NCBI GenBank assembly: GCA_047975005.1
Contig: JBKECW010000022.1
Coordinates: 1-25,769 of the forward strand
Direction: 5' to 3'
DNA length: 25,769 bases
Source of the DNA: JBKEAJ01 sp047975005
Lineage (GTDB): Bacteria > Bacteroidota > Bacteroidia > Bacteroidales > Prolixibacteraceae
The notes below the pieces were generated by a model. That model made no database searches and was not told the origin of the DNA. It saw only the letters and a list, made by a program, of their open reading frames with translations. Within the stretch, counting starts at the first letter, position 1; every line of letters starts with the position of its first letter. Positions 16,544 to 24,528 of the stretch are shown piece by piece. The translations under genes and the position numbers were made by a program.

Positions 16544-17805
16544 AGGCTTAAGAATTTAGGGGTGAAACTTAACATTATATATGCCCAATTTGCATTGTCT
16601 CTAGCAGAATCTCCACTTTTTAGCTGGTTTAGGGCATCGCCTGCGAACATGCGTGAATAGCCCGCTGATAAATTGAAGTTGTCGGTGAATTTGTATCCTA
16701 TCATCCAGTCTAGCTCAAAACCCAAGTAGTTATCCATCACCTTGCTGTCCTTGTCAAGAATATCACCCATGCTCGTGAAATAGTGACCTGTCAATGCTGT
16801 TGTGAATTTATTCTTGGCATATTTGAGAGTTAGGTAGTAATCTCCTAGTCCAACACTGTTGCCGTGATTTCCTACGTAGAAGTAGTCCATGTGTCCGTTG
16901 AATTTGTGATTTGTGCCGTATAGCGGAGTAAATGCTTTGTTCTTGGTGTCAGTGCTGCCTTGGTCATTGCCCGATAGTACTTCAAAACCAAGTGTTCCGC
17001 TGAAATTTTGTGCAATCCTTTTGTTTAGACTTGCCGCAAAATAGTAAGCCGAAAGTTTTGTGTCGCCTCTGAGCTTGCCTCCCTGATAGTAGGCTGATGC
17101 ACTATAACCCCAACCTTTTAAGTTCTTAGACTTTAAATAAAAACCGATCGTCTGACTGTACTTAATATTCAAATCCGTTCCGCTAGAATCTTGGACACCA
17201 TTGTTTAAAAACAAGAAACTGCCGTAAAACTTGTCTGATTGATAGTTTGCCCACAAAAACTGCATCGCTTTGTAGCCGGCTAAGTCGTAATAAGTATTAG
17301 TGTTTAACTCTCCTTGTCTATTGTAGGCAAGACCAAGGTCTATTCTTAAATCTTTGACTTTCGTGAATTGGAACAGAGCTCCATCATGACTCCTTGCCTG
17401 CTGTGCCCAGTCTACATTTCCTAATATTCGTACATCATCATAGTTAAACTCTTGTCTTCCTGCCTTGATTTTTAGTCCTTCCGTAAATTCGTATGCTCCC
17501 CATGCTTCGTGAAAGCCAAATCCATTGTAATCGCTCAGTGCCAACTGGGGCTTATCTCCCCATGTGCTGACATCTTGAATAACCAACTTTGCACTGACTT
17601 TACCATCATTATAAAGCGCATTTAAACGTGTTCTTTGCGAAATGAAACTCGATGCTTTGTCATTGTCCCCCAGCATGCTCTTGTAGCCATCTCGGAGTTC
17701 GTACCTAGGTCTGATTGTACCTGTTAATGAAAACTTCTCACCTTGAGCTAAACCTGTGCTCGTGAATAAGATGAGTGTTCCAACTAAAAGAAAAATTCTA
17801 TTCAT
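16540..17805 (-). CDS. Outer-membrane porin-like barrel, first gene of the nrf operon
   Basis: The 421-residue protein has a signal peptide (about 1-20, ending GLAQ) followed by a domain with regular beta-strand pattern and a C-terminal hydrophobic-aromatic end (YIMLSFTPKFLSL). The opening FSLTGTIRPRYELRDGYK and later AYEFTEGLKIKAGRQEFNYD resemble the alginate-export/porin superfamily, in which 16- or 18-stranded barrels occur. Its stop overlaps nrfH by four bases, so it is translated together with the respiratory genes. A role in admitting nitrite or another small anion is a reasonable inference from this position, not shown by the sequence. Confidence 0.85.
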   Translation of the reverse strand: MNRIFLLVGTLILFTSTGLAQGEKFSLTGTIRPRYELRDGYKSMLGDNDKASSFISQRTRLNALYNDGKVSAKLVIQDVSTWGDKPQLALSDYNGFGFHEAWGAYEFTEGLKIKAGRQEFNYDDVRILGNVDWAQQARSHDGALFQFTKVKDLRIDLGLAYNRQGELNTNTYYDLAGYKAMQFLWANYQSDKFYGSFLFLNNGVQDSSGTDLNIKYSQTIGFYLKSKNLKGWGYSASAYYQGGKLRGDTKLSAYYFAASLNKRIAQNFSGTLGFEVLSGNDQGSTDTKNKAFTPLYGTNHKFNGHMDYFYVGNHGNSVGLGDYYLTLKYAKNKFTTALTGHYFTSMGDILDKDSKVMDNYLGFELDWMIGYKFTDNFNLSAGYSRMFAGDALNQLKSGDSARDNANWAYIMLSFTPKFLSL

Positions 17806-17829
17806 AATATTTGACTATAAAATTATCTA

Positions 17830-17837
17830 CAAATGTA
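17830..17837 (-). promoter_or_regulatory. nrf operon promoter (-7 box)
   Basis: On the minus strand TACATTTG fits TAnnTTTG; an imperfect -33 (TTG) lies about 22 bases upstream. A start near 17823 gives a leader of about 18 bases before the porin ATG. The dyad at 17889-17902 is centred roughly 72 bases upstream of that start. Confidence 0.7.
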
Positions 17838-17888
17838 TCATGTCATCAAAAAATTATCGCAATATATGATGATTTTTTCATTCTTTTT

Positions 17889-17902
17889 GTAACATTTGTT
17901 AC
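17889..17902. promoter_or_regulatory. Putative Crp/Fnr-family operator upstream of the nrf operon
   Basis: The sequence GTAACATTTGTTAC is a perfect inverted repeat: GTAACA and TGTTAC separated by TT. With flanking bases it reads TTGTAACATTTGTTACCAA. Its size and TTG...CAA-like ends resemble Crp/Fnr-family sites, including those of the nitrosative-stress regulator HcpR, which controls nitrite-reduction genes in some anaerobes. The location upstream of the promoter suits an activator. Which regulator binds cannot be told; none is encoded in the window. Confidence 0.6.
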
Positions 17903-17936
17903 CAAGGCGTAAAATTTATGTGATTTTAACCGTGTC

Positions 17937-18689
17937 TTATTTGGCTCTTTCGGGGTAGTCTGTTATTATTCCGTCTATGTTTAGGTCTTTAAGTGCTTGT
18001 ATATCTGTGCGTTCATTGGCTGTCCATGCAAAGACTTGATAATTCTTTGAATGTATTAGCTTAATATTGATCTCGTCCAGTAGCTTGAAATTGGCGTGCA
18101 CAGCTATGGCATTTAGTCTATCGGCAATTGCAATAGCTTTGTCAATATCCTTGCTCGTGAGTATTCCTATTGGGATGTCGGGGTTGAGCTCTCTCAGTTT
18201 CGTCAATTCGTCCCATTTAAAGCTGGATATAATAAAATCGCTGTTGTTCCAGCCTTTTTCGTTAATATATCGGTTGATAATATCATTTACATAGCTTGCA
18301 GTGTTGACTCCTTTTAGCTCAATGTTTAGCATAATCTTCTTGTCTATCAAATCCAAAACCTCCTCTAAAGTCGGAATTCTTATGCCGCCTTTTAATAGTA
18401 TTGTGTCGAGATCGCTTTTGTTGAGGTTTACAATCGAGCCGGTGTGCTCGGTAAGACGATCGAGAGTGTTGTCGTGAAATACTACAATAGTACCGTCGGA
18501 TATCTTAAAAACATCAATTTCAACAGCATCCGCTCCTAAATCGATAGCTTTCTGTATTGAAGGTAGACTGTTTTCAATTGCGTGCCCAGCTGCACCTCTG
18601 TGTCCAATTACAATGGGTGTTTTGGTATTTTCGCTACAGGCTCCAATAATCATTGAAATCATGAAAATTATTATTGCAGATTTTCTCAT
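17937..18689 (-). CDS. Glycerophosphodiester phosphodiesterase, lipoprotein
   Basis: GDPD enzymes split glycerophosphodiesters into glycerol-3-phosphate and an alcohol. The 250-residue protein carries a lipoprotein signal (lipobox IIGAC, C18), so it is probably anchored in the periplasm or outer membrane. Catalytic and metal residues are visible: H30-R31 in IGHRGAAG, E39, E57 and D59 in AVEIDV, and H72-D73 in VFHDNTLDRLTEH. The size is standard. It lies 131 bases upstream of the nrf porin gene but that gap holds a separate nrf promoter, so the two are not necessarily one operon. It may serve phospholipid turnover or scavenging. Confidence 0.94.
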   Translation of the reverse strand: MRKSAIIIFMISMIIGACSENTKTPIVIGHRGAAGHAIENSLPSIQKAIDLGADAVEIDVFKISDGTIVVFHDNTLDRLTEHTGSIVNLNKSDLDTILLKGGIRIPTLEEVLDLIDKKIMLNIELKGVNTASYVNDIINRYINEKGWNNSDFIISSFKWDELTKLRELNPDIPIGILTSKDIDKAIAIADRLNAIAVHANFKLLDEINIKLIHSKNYQVFAWTANERTDIQALKDLNIDGIITDYPERAK

Positions 18690-19072
18690 TTCTCTAGTTT
18701 TTAGATGAATGTCACAGATCTTTTATTTGAAGTTTACATTTTATGCATATTTGATATGCGTGTTTACGGTATGCTGTATCATAAATACCATTCCAAAAGT
18801 ATAAAAAAAGGACTACCTCTGCAAGAGCTTGGTCTCACTTTTGAAGTGAGAAAGATTATAAATCAATACTATTGTATAGTAATAGGCGTGGTTACGGATA
18901 ATAATAATCTGAAAGATAACCTGTGGTAATGGCTGTCCGTCTATTCGGCAGGCAGGTAAACAATGCGAAAAGAAAGATTCATTTCGAAAGTTTATGGATA
19001 TGAGGCTATGCGCTGCCCCATGCTTCGAACGCTATTTATAGAAATTGTTATCTTTGTAAAAAAACACTGAGA
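18690..19072. other. Gene-free region between the phosphodiesterase and the antiporter
   Basis: No supported gene. A 74-codon frame at 18705-18929 on the plus strand has no motif, no promoter near its start and composition unlike its neighbours. A small hairpin, TCTCACT/AGTGAGA around TTTGA (18833-18851), has no T run. Near the right end lies the antiporter promoter. The region could be degraded sequence. Confidence 0.6.
19049..19056 (+). promoter_or_regulatory. Antiporter promoter (-7 box)
   Basis: TATCTTTG fits TAnnTTTG, with the start expected about 10 bases before the antiporter ATG. The -33 region (TTCG) is weak. Confidence 0.65.
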
Positions 19073-20320
19073 ATGGATACGTATCTGTTGATTACAATTC
19101 TTAGCGGGGTCGTGGTACTCTCCTATGCGTTCAATGTTGTAACTGCAAAAACAAAAGTGCCTAGTGTGCTTATGCTTATCGGCTTCGGCATGCTTGTCAA
19201 TCTTTTTGCAGGGAAACTCGGTTTTCCCGATGTTTCTCATTATTTGGAGTTCCTTGGGAATATTGGGCTGATAATGATAGTGTTGGAGGGAGCATTGGAT
19301 TTGCATCTTACTGCCGAGAAGGTGCCAGTCGTTATAAAATCACTCATTGTAGCTCTTGTTTCATTAGTATTGACAACGGCTGTAATCTCGTGGATCTTTA
19401 TGTTGTTCTATCAAAATATGCATTGGGTGTCGGCTGTACTTTACGCCATGCCATTGTCTATTCTTAGCAGCGCAATAGTTATTCCAAGCATCTCGCACCT
19501 GAAAAAACACGACAAGGAATTTCTGATATACGACAGCACTTTTTCTGATATTCTTGGTATTATGTTTTTTTATGCTATAAAAGACAATGCAGATGTGGGG
19601 TCGGTGATGACATTCTCGGGCAAGCTTCTTATTAATTTCCTTCTGACAACTATTATTTCGATTGTTCTAAGTTACATAATCATATACCTTATACAGTATA
19701 TAAAAACAGGTGCGCGGTTGATACTCTTATTGTCTATCGTAACATTGATGTACGCTTTTATGAAGTTGGAGCACCTGTCGGCTTTGCTGATAATATTAAT
19801 CTTTGGTCTGATGGTTAGCAATCCGGAGCTGCTTATCTTCAGGAAGTTGAGAGAGCATATAAGTGTCAGCTTTATCAAAAAACTTTTTCGTGATTTAAAT
19901 ATGCTAACCATCGAAGTGTCATTCCTTATTCGCACATTTTTCTTCATAATTTTTGGAATGAGTATATCGATTGGGACGTTCACTGATGCCAATGTTTGGT
20001 TGATAAGTGCAGTGATTTTAATACTCATATATTTAATCAGATTCGGTACGATGAAAGTTGCAAAGATAGACAACATTAGCCCCGCTGTCTATGTCGCACC
20101 ACGAGGCTTAATTACGGTATTGTTATTTTACTCTATTCCAGAGAAATATCAAATGCCAGATTTTCATATTGGTGTTTTGTTTATGATTATCCTTGTAACA
20201 GTAATAGTTATGGGTACAGGGCTCCATACTCACTATAAAAGAGTGTCTTTGAGAGAGCCTAAAAATCCGGCAGATGAAAAGTCGGAGCATCATCCTGATG
20301 AGGAGGAATTTGCAAGCTAA
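19073..20320 (+). CDS. Cation/proton antiporter (CPA family)
   Basis: The 415-residue inner-membrane protein has about twelve membrane segments. Family-like stretches are the first helix and the loop VPSVLMLIGFGMLVN, then LEGALDLHLT (about 71-80), the buried aspartate in YDSTFSDILGI (D159) that would bind the ion and proton, and VAPRGLITVLLFYSIP near 343-358. The C-terminal tail (about 390-415) is short and rich in acidic residues and histidine; there is no TrkA-type regulatory domain. It probably exchanges Na+ or K+ for protons; the ion cannot be fixed from sequence. Its stop codon overlaps the stop of the convergent phosphatase-like gene (CTAA), so no terminator separates them. Confidence 0.9.
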   Translation: MDTYLLITILSGVVVLSYAFNVVTAKTKVPSVLMLIGFGMLVNLFAGKLGFPDVSHYLEFLGNIGLIMIVLEGALDLHLTAEKVPVVIKSLIVALVSLVLTTAVISWIFMLFYQNMHWVSAVLYAMPLSILSSAIVIPSISHLKKHDKEFLIYDSTFSDILGIMFFYAIKDNADVGSVMTFSGKLLINFLLTTIISIVLSYIIIYLIQYIKTGARLILLLSIVTLMYAFMKLEHLSALLIILIFGLMVSNPELLIFRKLREHISVSFIKKLFRDLNMLTIEVSFLIRTFFFIIFGMSISIGTFTDANVWLISAVILILIYLIRFGTMKVAKIDNISPAVYVAPRGLITVLLFYSIPEKYQMPDFHIGVLFMIILVTVIVMGTGLHTHYKRVSLREPKNPADEKSEHHPDEEEFAS

Positions 20321-21909
20321 TCTGTAAGCCCCTCAATGACGCTCCCATTATAACTTGTTGGTGATATTATATTTAGAATTTGCCAAATACTTGGGACTAT
20401 ATCAATAGCATTTATCTTCTTATAAATAGTTTGCGCCTTGACTCTTCCTCCGAGAATAACTCCTGTTACTTTGCTCTCGTGAACATAATTAGAGATTTTA
20501 TCAGAGTATTCCGGCATATATGATTCGTATAAATCAAAGAGCACATCTGGAGTTCTGCTCTGAAAATATGAATTTAAAAACTCTTGCTCGCCGACCTTGC
20601 CATTGTTCAGAGCGTCAGCAGAATAAGCAGAGCGTATAGCTTGGAAATCGGTCATGAATTTTGCTGTTTGTGCCTGAAACGAGGCTAAATCTCCCCCTTT
20701 TTTTTCTATCTCTGTTCTGTTTAGTATAATATGATTGTTACTAAACTTACGTATCCAATTTCCATCACCAAAGCTATGATTTAGGAAAGCTTTTAGAAGA
20801 ACTTGGCTTCTTTCCATATCTACATAGCTGCCTGGCAGACCTAGTGCTTTATATTCTTCGGGTAGGGTAGAGCTAGATGTTGTCGGCATCAGCACAAAAA
20901 TGTAGTTTCCTTTGCCAACTTCCCTATCTAGGCTGAGGAGTAGACTTTCAATGTCTTTATCTAGTCTTAGATATAAGTCCTCCATTTCCATTGAATGACC
21001 CCCAAAATATGGATTTGCATCTCCCATTGAACTAAACGAAACGCTTAGAAAATCAGCAGTGTTGTCTTTGCCCAATTTCTCTGCGCTTAGTAGTTTTATT
21101 GCAAACTCCCTTGTCATCTCATTGGCTAGAGGGGTTTTTCTTATAAATAAATTATCGGAGTCTCTGTATTTGCCTATGCTGTAAGGGAATGTTTTTCGTC
21201 CATCGGGAAAGCCTCTTTCTATTTCTGATTTGTCGTCATTGCTTGATTTATAATAGTTTACATCTCTGAAGGTCTCCCATGTATATTTGTCGGAACTGGA
21301 AACAAATATATTTCTGTTGAATGTTTCAAGCATGCTGTTATTCAGCCCTTTATAGTGAGGCGAGCTTGTAAATCCGTCAGTGCTGTTCTTTATCCAATAG
21401 GCAGCATTAGCTGTTCTGCCTGCTCCCAGAATAGCAGTGTACTCGTTGGTGCCTACGCCAAAAACCTTGGACTCTTTGCCAAGCACTAGTTTCATAACAT
21501 CGCCAATAGTAAATGACTTTAGGTTGTCTGGCGTTGGGTCTGAGACCTCGCTACTGCTGAGCTTGCCATAAACTGCATCTACCTCGCAATTAGATATATG
21601 GTCGTACCATGTTTTACTAACTATGCCGTGCTTGCTGATGTACGAGCCTGTAAGCAGCGTTGAAATGTTGGTTTCGGGGCTTTGTTCCAACTGATTGTAA
21701 ACTACATTGCTGAGTACGGCTCCTTGGTCGAAGCACCGCCTAAAGCCTCCGTCGCTAAATCCATCCCAATATCGCCCTATATAATCAGGGCGCATGTTGT
21801 CAATTGTTGCCACTACCACGAGTTTGGGGTTGTTGTCTTGTTGCGCATTGACACTCAGGGCTGATAGAAGTATTGTCGCAAAAAATGCAACTATTGTCTT
21901 GTTATTCAT
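20317..21909 (-). CDS. Secreted alkaline-phosphatase-superfamily protein with degenerate active site
   Basis: The 530-residue exported protein (signal peptide about 1-22) is related to PafA-type alkaline phosphatases and nucleotide pyrophosphatases: it has ATIDNMRPDYIGRYWDGF (about 34-51), LLTGSYISKHGIVSKTWYD (85-103) and EMEDLYLRLDKDIESLL (308-324), at the family spacing. The metal and catalytic residues, however, are mostly replaced. Aspartate D37 remains. Where the family has S-T-D-Y-V-G-H (metals), this protein has S-M-G-D-A-N-P (294-300); where it has T-A-D-H-G it has T-T-S-S-S (343-347); the C-terminal HG histidine is absent; the nucleophile threonine and the WYD-adjacent asparagine are also not found. 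It is probably not an active phosphatase. It could be a binding or structural protein, or a divergent enzyme using other residues. Confidence 0.85.
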   Translation of the reverse strand: MNNKTIVAFFATILLSALSVNAQQDNNPKLVVVATIDNMRPDYIGRYWDGFSDGGFRRCFDQGAVLSNVVYNQLEQSPETNISTLLTGSYISKHGIVSKTWYDHISNCEVDAVYGKLSSSEVSDPTPDNLKSFTIGDVMKLVLGKESKVFGVGTNEYTAILGAGRTANAAYWIKNSTDGFTSSPHYKGLNNSMLETFNRNIFVSSSDKYTWETFRDVNYYKSSNDDKSEIERGFPDGRKTFPYSIGKYRDSDNLFIRKTPLANEMTREFAIKLLSAEKLGKDNTADFLSVSFSSMGDANPYFGGHSMEMEDLYLRLDKDIESLLLSLDREVGKGNYIFVLMPTTSSSTLPEEYKALGLPGSYVDMERSQVLLKAFLNHSFGDGNWIRKFSNNHIILNRTEIEKKGGDLASFQAQTAKFMTDFQAIRSAYSADALNNGKVGEQEFLNSYFQSRTPDVLFDLYESYMPEYSDKISNYVHESKVTGVILGGRVKAQTIYKKINAIDIVPSIWQILNIISPTSYNGSVIEGLTD

Positions 21910-21931
21910 TTGTTTTATATTTTTTGCAATA

Positions 21932-21960
21932 GACTGTAAGCCGTAGGCTTTATGCTTTTG
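21932..21960 (+). repeat. Partial copy of the repeat core motif
   Basis: The segment GACTGTAAGCCGTAGGCTTT matches the core of the composite repeat at 24380-24410 (GCTGTATGCCGTAGGCTTTA). The flanking blocks of the full repeat are not found, so it is a short or decayed copy. It lies between the phosphatase-like gene and the barrel gene. Confidence 0.55.
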
Positions 21961-22010
21961 CTGTTTATACTTATGTTATACTGTTTGCTAACTTGGTCAA
22001 CTCCATAGTG

Positions 22011-22703
22011 CTATTTATTGCCCTTAAAATATACTGTCAAGCAAAGCCCATATATCTGATTTTGGGAGAATGACATTACTGATTGATCGTAAATGTGAGT
22101 CCATGTCTGATTAAACCTGAACTCCAAAGATGCCGCAAGATTATCGAAGTTGGCTATTGCTCCTATTGCTGCGATAAGCCCAAACTCAAAGGTGTTGTCA
22201 ATCTCTGCATCTTGATATGGCAGCCTTTGAGACGCATCTGTTATGTCGTCAGTGATTTTTTTGTCGAGCATAAATGCAACAAAGGGTCCGGCGTTAAGCA
22301 TTGGTCGTATTCTCCATTTTTCGCCTACCTCAAAATGTGTCAGCAGTGGAACTTCTATATAGTTGAGACTGACGGTGAACTCGTCGCCGTTGTCGTAACG
22401 TTGCTTCCAGCCCTTTTGCTTGTAATTCAGCTCCAACTGTACTCCCGACCAAAACTTGTTCTTGAACAAGGCATTTACTCCACCTTGCATGCGAGGGTAG
22501 AAGGCTGTGTTGAAACCCGATTTGTCGTAGAAGTTGACTCCTCCCATGAATAAACCCCCATTTACTCCGTAGTTGAAGTAGTTGATAGTCTTGTAGATCT
22601 TTCTGACCTTTTTTGTCGTATCTACATCAAAGCTCTGTGCTTTAAGCATCGTTGATGTCAGAGATACAAAGAATATCAGGACTATATATTGTTTGATTTT
22701 CAT
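22011..22703 (-). CDS. Outer-membrane beta-barrel protein (PorT/OMP type)
   Basis: The 230-residue protein has a signal peptide (about 1-22, ending MLKAQ), a short charged stretch with DTTKKVRKIYKTINYF, and then a barrel-like pattern: VNGGLFMGGVNFYDKSGF, FWSGVQLELNYKQKGWKQRY, VSLNYIEVPLLTHFEVG, and a C-terminal ending YGLCLTVYFKGNK. LNYIEVPLL is typical of the PorT/outer-membrane beta-barrel family of Bacteroidota. The job is unknown. It is flanked on both sides by short copies of the repeat core. It is on the same strand as the phosphatase-like gene, 101 bases apart, and there is no recognised promoter for either. Confidence 0.86.
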   Translation of the reverse strand: MKIKQYIVLIFFVSLTSTMLKAQSFDVDTTKKVRKIYKTINYFNYGVNGGLFMGGVNFYDKSGFNTAFYPRMQGGVNALFKNKFWSGVQLELNYKQKGWKQRYDNGDEFTVSLNYIEVPLLTHFEVGEKWRIRPMLNAGPFVAFMLDKKITDDITDASQRLPYQDAEIDNTFEFGLIAAIGAIANFDNLAASLEFRFNQTWTHIYDQSVMSFSQNQIYGLCLTVYFKGNK

Positions 22704-22751
22704 TTGTTTATCCTTTAGAGACTTTAGTATTTAGATATTGGATAAGGCAAT

Positions 22752-22783
22752 TAATGCTATATGCCGTATGCTCTAAGCTGTAC
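22752..22783 (+). repeat. Second partial copy of the repeat core motif
   Basis: AATGCTATATGCCGTATGCT followed by CTAAGCTGTACG aligns with the core of copies A and B (minus strand of 3010-3040 and plus strand of 24378-24410). It is divergent and lacks the other blocks. It is in the gap before the barrel gene. Confidence 0.5.
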
Positions 22784-22817
22784 GTCGAGAAGACTGTTTT
22801 ATTAACTAATGAACACA

Positions 22818-23108
22818 TCATCTTATTACTACATCATTAATGATTTCACGACCTACAATCTCATTCATGCGCTTTACTATATTGTGCCTGTGCATGCTAA
22901 GCTCAGAGCGTACCATCGGCGAGTTTACCTTGACAAATAGTACTTTGTGTTGAATCTCGACAGAGGTGGTGTAAGATGCAAAGAGCTTGCCTGCAACTCG
23001 CTCCCATGACGAAGTTACATCGATTTCCTGCATCTTGTGTTGGATGCCTAGTGCATTAACGTACATCTGAAGCACTTCGCCCAATGATTGTGCATTGCGT
23101 CGTCTCAT
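22818..23108 (-). CDS. DUF721/DciA-like protein
   Basis: The 96-residue protein fits the DUF721 family, to which the replicative-helicase loader DciA belongs. The core runs SSWERVAGKLFASYTTSVEI (about 29-48) to LFVKVNSPMVRSELSMHRHN (52-75), with the conserved tryptophan and the alternating hydrophobic strands of the KH-like fold. The N-terminal part QSLGEVLQMYVNALGIQHK is helical. The stop lies downstream of recF with a four-base overlap, so the two genes are translationally coupled, a common arrangement. A role in helicase loading is suggested by the family; it is not shown here. Confidence 0.85.
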   Translation of the reverse strand: MRRRNAQSLGEVLQMYVNALGIQHKMQEIDVTSSWERVAGKLFASYTTSVEIQHKVLFVKVNSPMVRSELSMHRHNIVKRMNEIVGREIINDVVIR

Positions 23109-24214
23109 TGTTTACTAATTTTTATTTTGCCGTTATCAACATTGAATATGGAATATTCGCAATCGAACTTATTTACTATCTTGTCCAAATGTTCCCTATT
23201 GGTGTCGCTGATAAATATCTGTCCAAAACTATCTTGCCCGGTCAAACTTACTATCTGCTCAACGCGTTCTGCATCAAGTTTGTCGAATACATCATCTAAC
23301 AAAAGAATGGGGTTAATGCCTGATACCTCCTTTATAAACTCATATTGGGCGAGTTTTAGTGCCACCAAATATGTTTTCTGCTGACCCTGCGAACCAATAT
23401 GCTTGGCCAGATGCTCGCCTAGCTCCAAGAGCAAGTCGTCTTTATGAATGCCGACAGAGGTGTGCTGAATGATTTTATCCTTGTTGATATTCTCTTTCAG
23501 CAGTTGCCCAAATTCGGCGTCTTGTAAACTCGACTTGTAACTCAGTCCTACCTTTTCGTTGCCGCCACTCACAAAATTGTAATACCTCTGAAATACGGGT
23601 ATCAACTCGTCGACAAAGCTCCTGCGCTTCTCGAAAATAATATTCCCGTAGTCAACCAGCTGTGCGTCGTAAACCTCAATGGTATCCTTGTCAAACCGTC
23701 GTTCTTTGTAGAAATGCTTCAAGAGGTTGTTGCGTTGCAGCAATACTCGATTGTAGCAAATCAAGTTTTCAAGATATAAAGAGTCGTACTGCGATATGAC
23801 TCTGTCTATATAACGCCTGCGCTCGTCGCTCCCTCCGCCTATCAGACTGCTGTCTGAAGGACTGATGACAACTAAAGGTAGCAAACCGATGTGTTCTGTC
23901 AATCGCTTGTATTCCTTGTCATTGCGCTTGAAATGCTTTTTTTCGCCACGCTTTAGTGCGCAGTGGATCTTCTCGACTTCGTCCTTGCGCGCATATTCGC
24001 CTTTTATCATCATAAAGTCCTCGTTATGATTGATATTCAGAATGTCGTTGGATGAAAAATAACTCTTGCAAAACGATAGATAATAAATCGCATCCAAACA
24101 ATTGGTCTTGCCGGTGCCGTTGTTCCCTATCAAACAGTTGATGTTTGAAGAAAACTCAAGCTCCGCCTGCTCAATATTCTTGTAGTTAAGTATTTGTAAG
24201 GACTTTAGATACAT
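23105..24214 (-). CDS. recF: DNA replication and repair protein RecF
   Basis: RecF is an SMC-like ATPase that, with RecO and RecR, helps load RecA at gapped DNA. The 369-residue protein has the Walker A motif GNNGTGKTN at residues 30-38, the ABC-type signature SQGQQK at 275-280, and Walker B ILLLDDVFDKLD beginning at 303. The opening YLKSLQILNYKNIEQAELEF is the standard start. The gene is unlinked to dnaA and dnaN in this window, unlike in many other bacteria. It is followed by the DUF721 gene with a four-base overlap. Confidence 0.97.
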   Translation of the reverse strand: MYLKSLQILNYKNIEQAELEFSSNINCLIGNNGTGKTNCLDAIYYLSFCKSYFSSNDILNINHNEDFMMIKGEYARKDEVEKIHCALKRGEKKHFKRNDKEYKRLTEHIGLLPLVVISPSDSSLIGGGSDERRRYIDRVISQYDSLYLENLICYNRVLLQRNNLLKHFYKERRFDKDTIEVYDAQLVDYGNIIFEKRRSFVDELIPVFQRYYNFVSGGNEKVGLSYKSSLQDAEFGQLLKENINKDKIIQHTSVGIHKDDLLLELGEHLAKHIGSQGQQKTYLVALKLAQYEFIKEVSGINPILLLDDVFDKLDAERVEQIVSLTGQDSFGQIFISDTNREHLDKIVNKFDCEYSIFNVDNGKIKISKQ

Positions 24215-24230
24215 TCATTGCAAATTTATA

Positions 24231-24238
24231 CAAAGATA
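24231..24238 (-). promoter_or_regulatory. recF promoter (-7 box)
   Basis: On the minus strand TATCTTTG fits TAnnTTTG, with its last base 17 bases before the recF ATG; no good -33 element is visible. The segment around it contains GATACTAT twice (near 24233 and 24256) as a short direct repeat. Confidence 0.6.
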
Positions 24239-24306
24239 CTATTTTTGACGTTATGATACTATAATTCTGCAATACTACAATAGGGCAAACGCTTCAAAAT
24301 TATTTA

Positions 24307-24520
24307 CGGCTCTATAACGAATAAAGCGGGGAATGGTATAAATACAATGTTTAATCGTTGAACTGTTTAAGGTTTAAAATGCTGTATGCCGTAGGCTTTA
24401 GGCTATAAGCATTTTAATGGTAAATGATGCCGCTGAATAAACGAACGTCATTGCAAGTAGCTAGCGACGAAGCAATCTCCTACAACAAAGAACAGACTGC
24501 TTCGCTAGTTCTTGTCAGCG
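24307..24520 (+). repeat. Composite dispersed repeat, copy B
   Basis: The plus strand contains, in order, CGGCTCTATAA, ATAAATAC, TTTAAGGTTTAAAA, TATGCCGTAGGCTTTAGGC, TATAAGC, TTTAATGGTAAATGAT and a palindromic segment from 24446 to 24520: left arm CGTCATTGCAAG to GAAGCAATCTC, right arm GACTGCTTCG to TTGTCAGCG. Copy A has the same blocks in the same order, inverted, at 2922-3111. The palindromic segment and its flank fill most of the gene-free stretch between recF and the methyltransferase (24215-24555). Confidence 0.82.
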
Positions 24521-24528
24521 GAATAAGT

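Noticed and set aside
18705..18929. A 74-codon plus-strand frame between the phosphodiesterase and the antiporter
   Set aside because: No motif, signal peptide, promoter or conserved-looking composition; the frame is short enough to arise by chance in AT-rich intergenic DNA.
3242..24214. A replication origin near rpmH and recF
   Set aside because: dnaA and dnaN are absent, no cluster of DnaA boxes was seen, and rpmH and recF are 20 kb apart.
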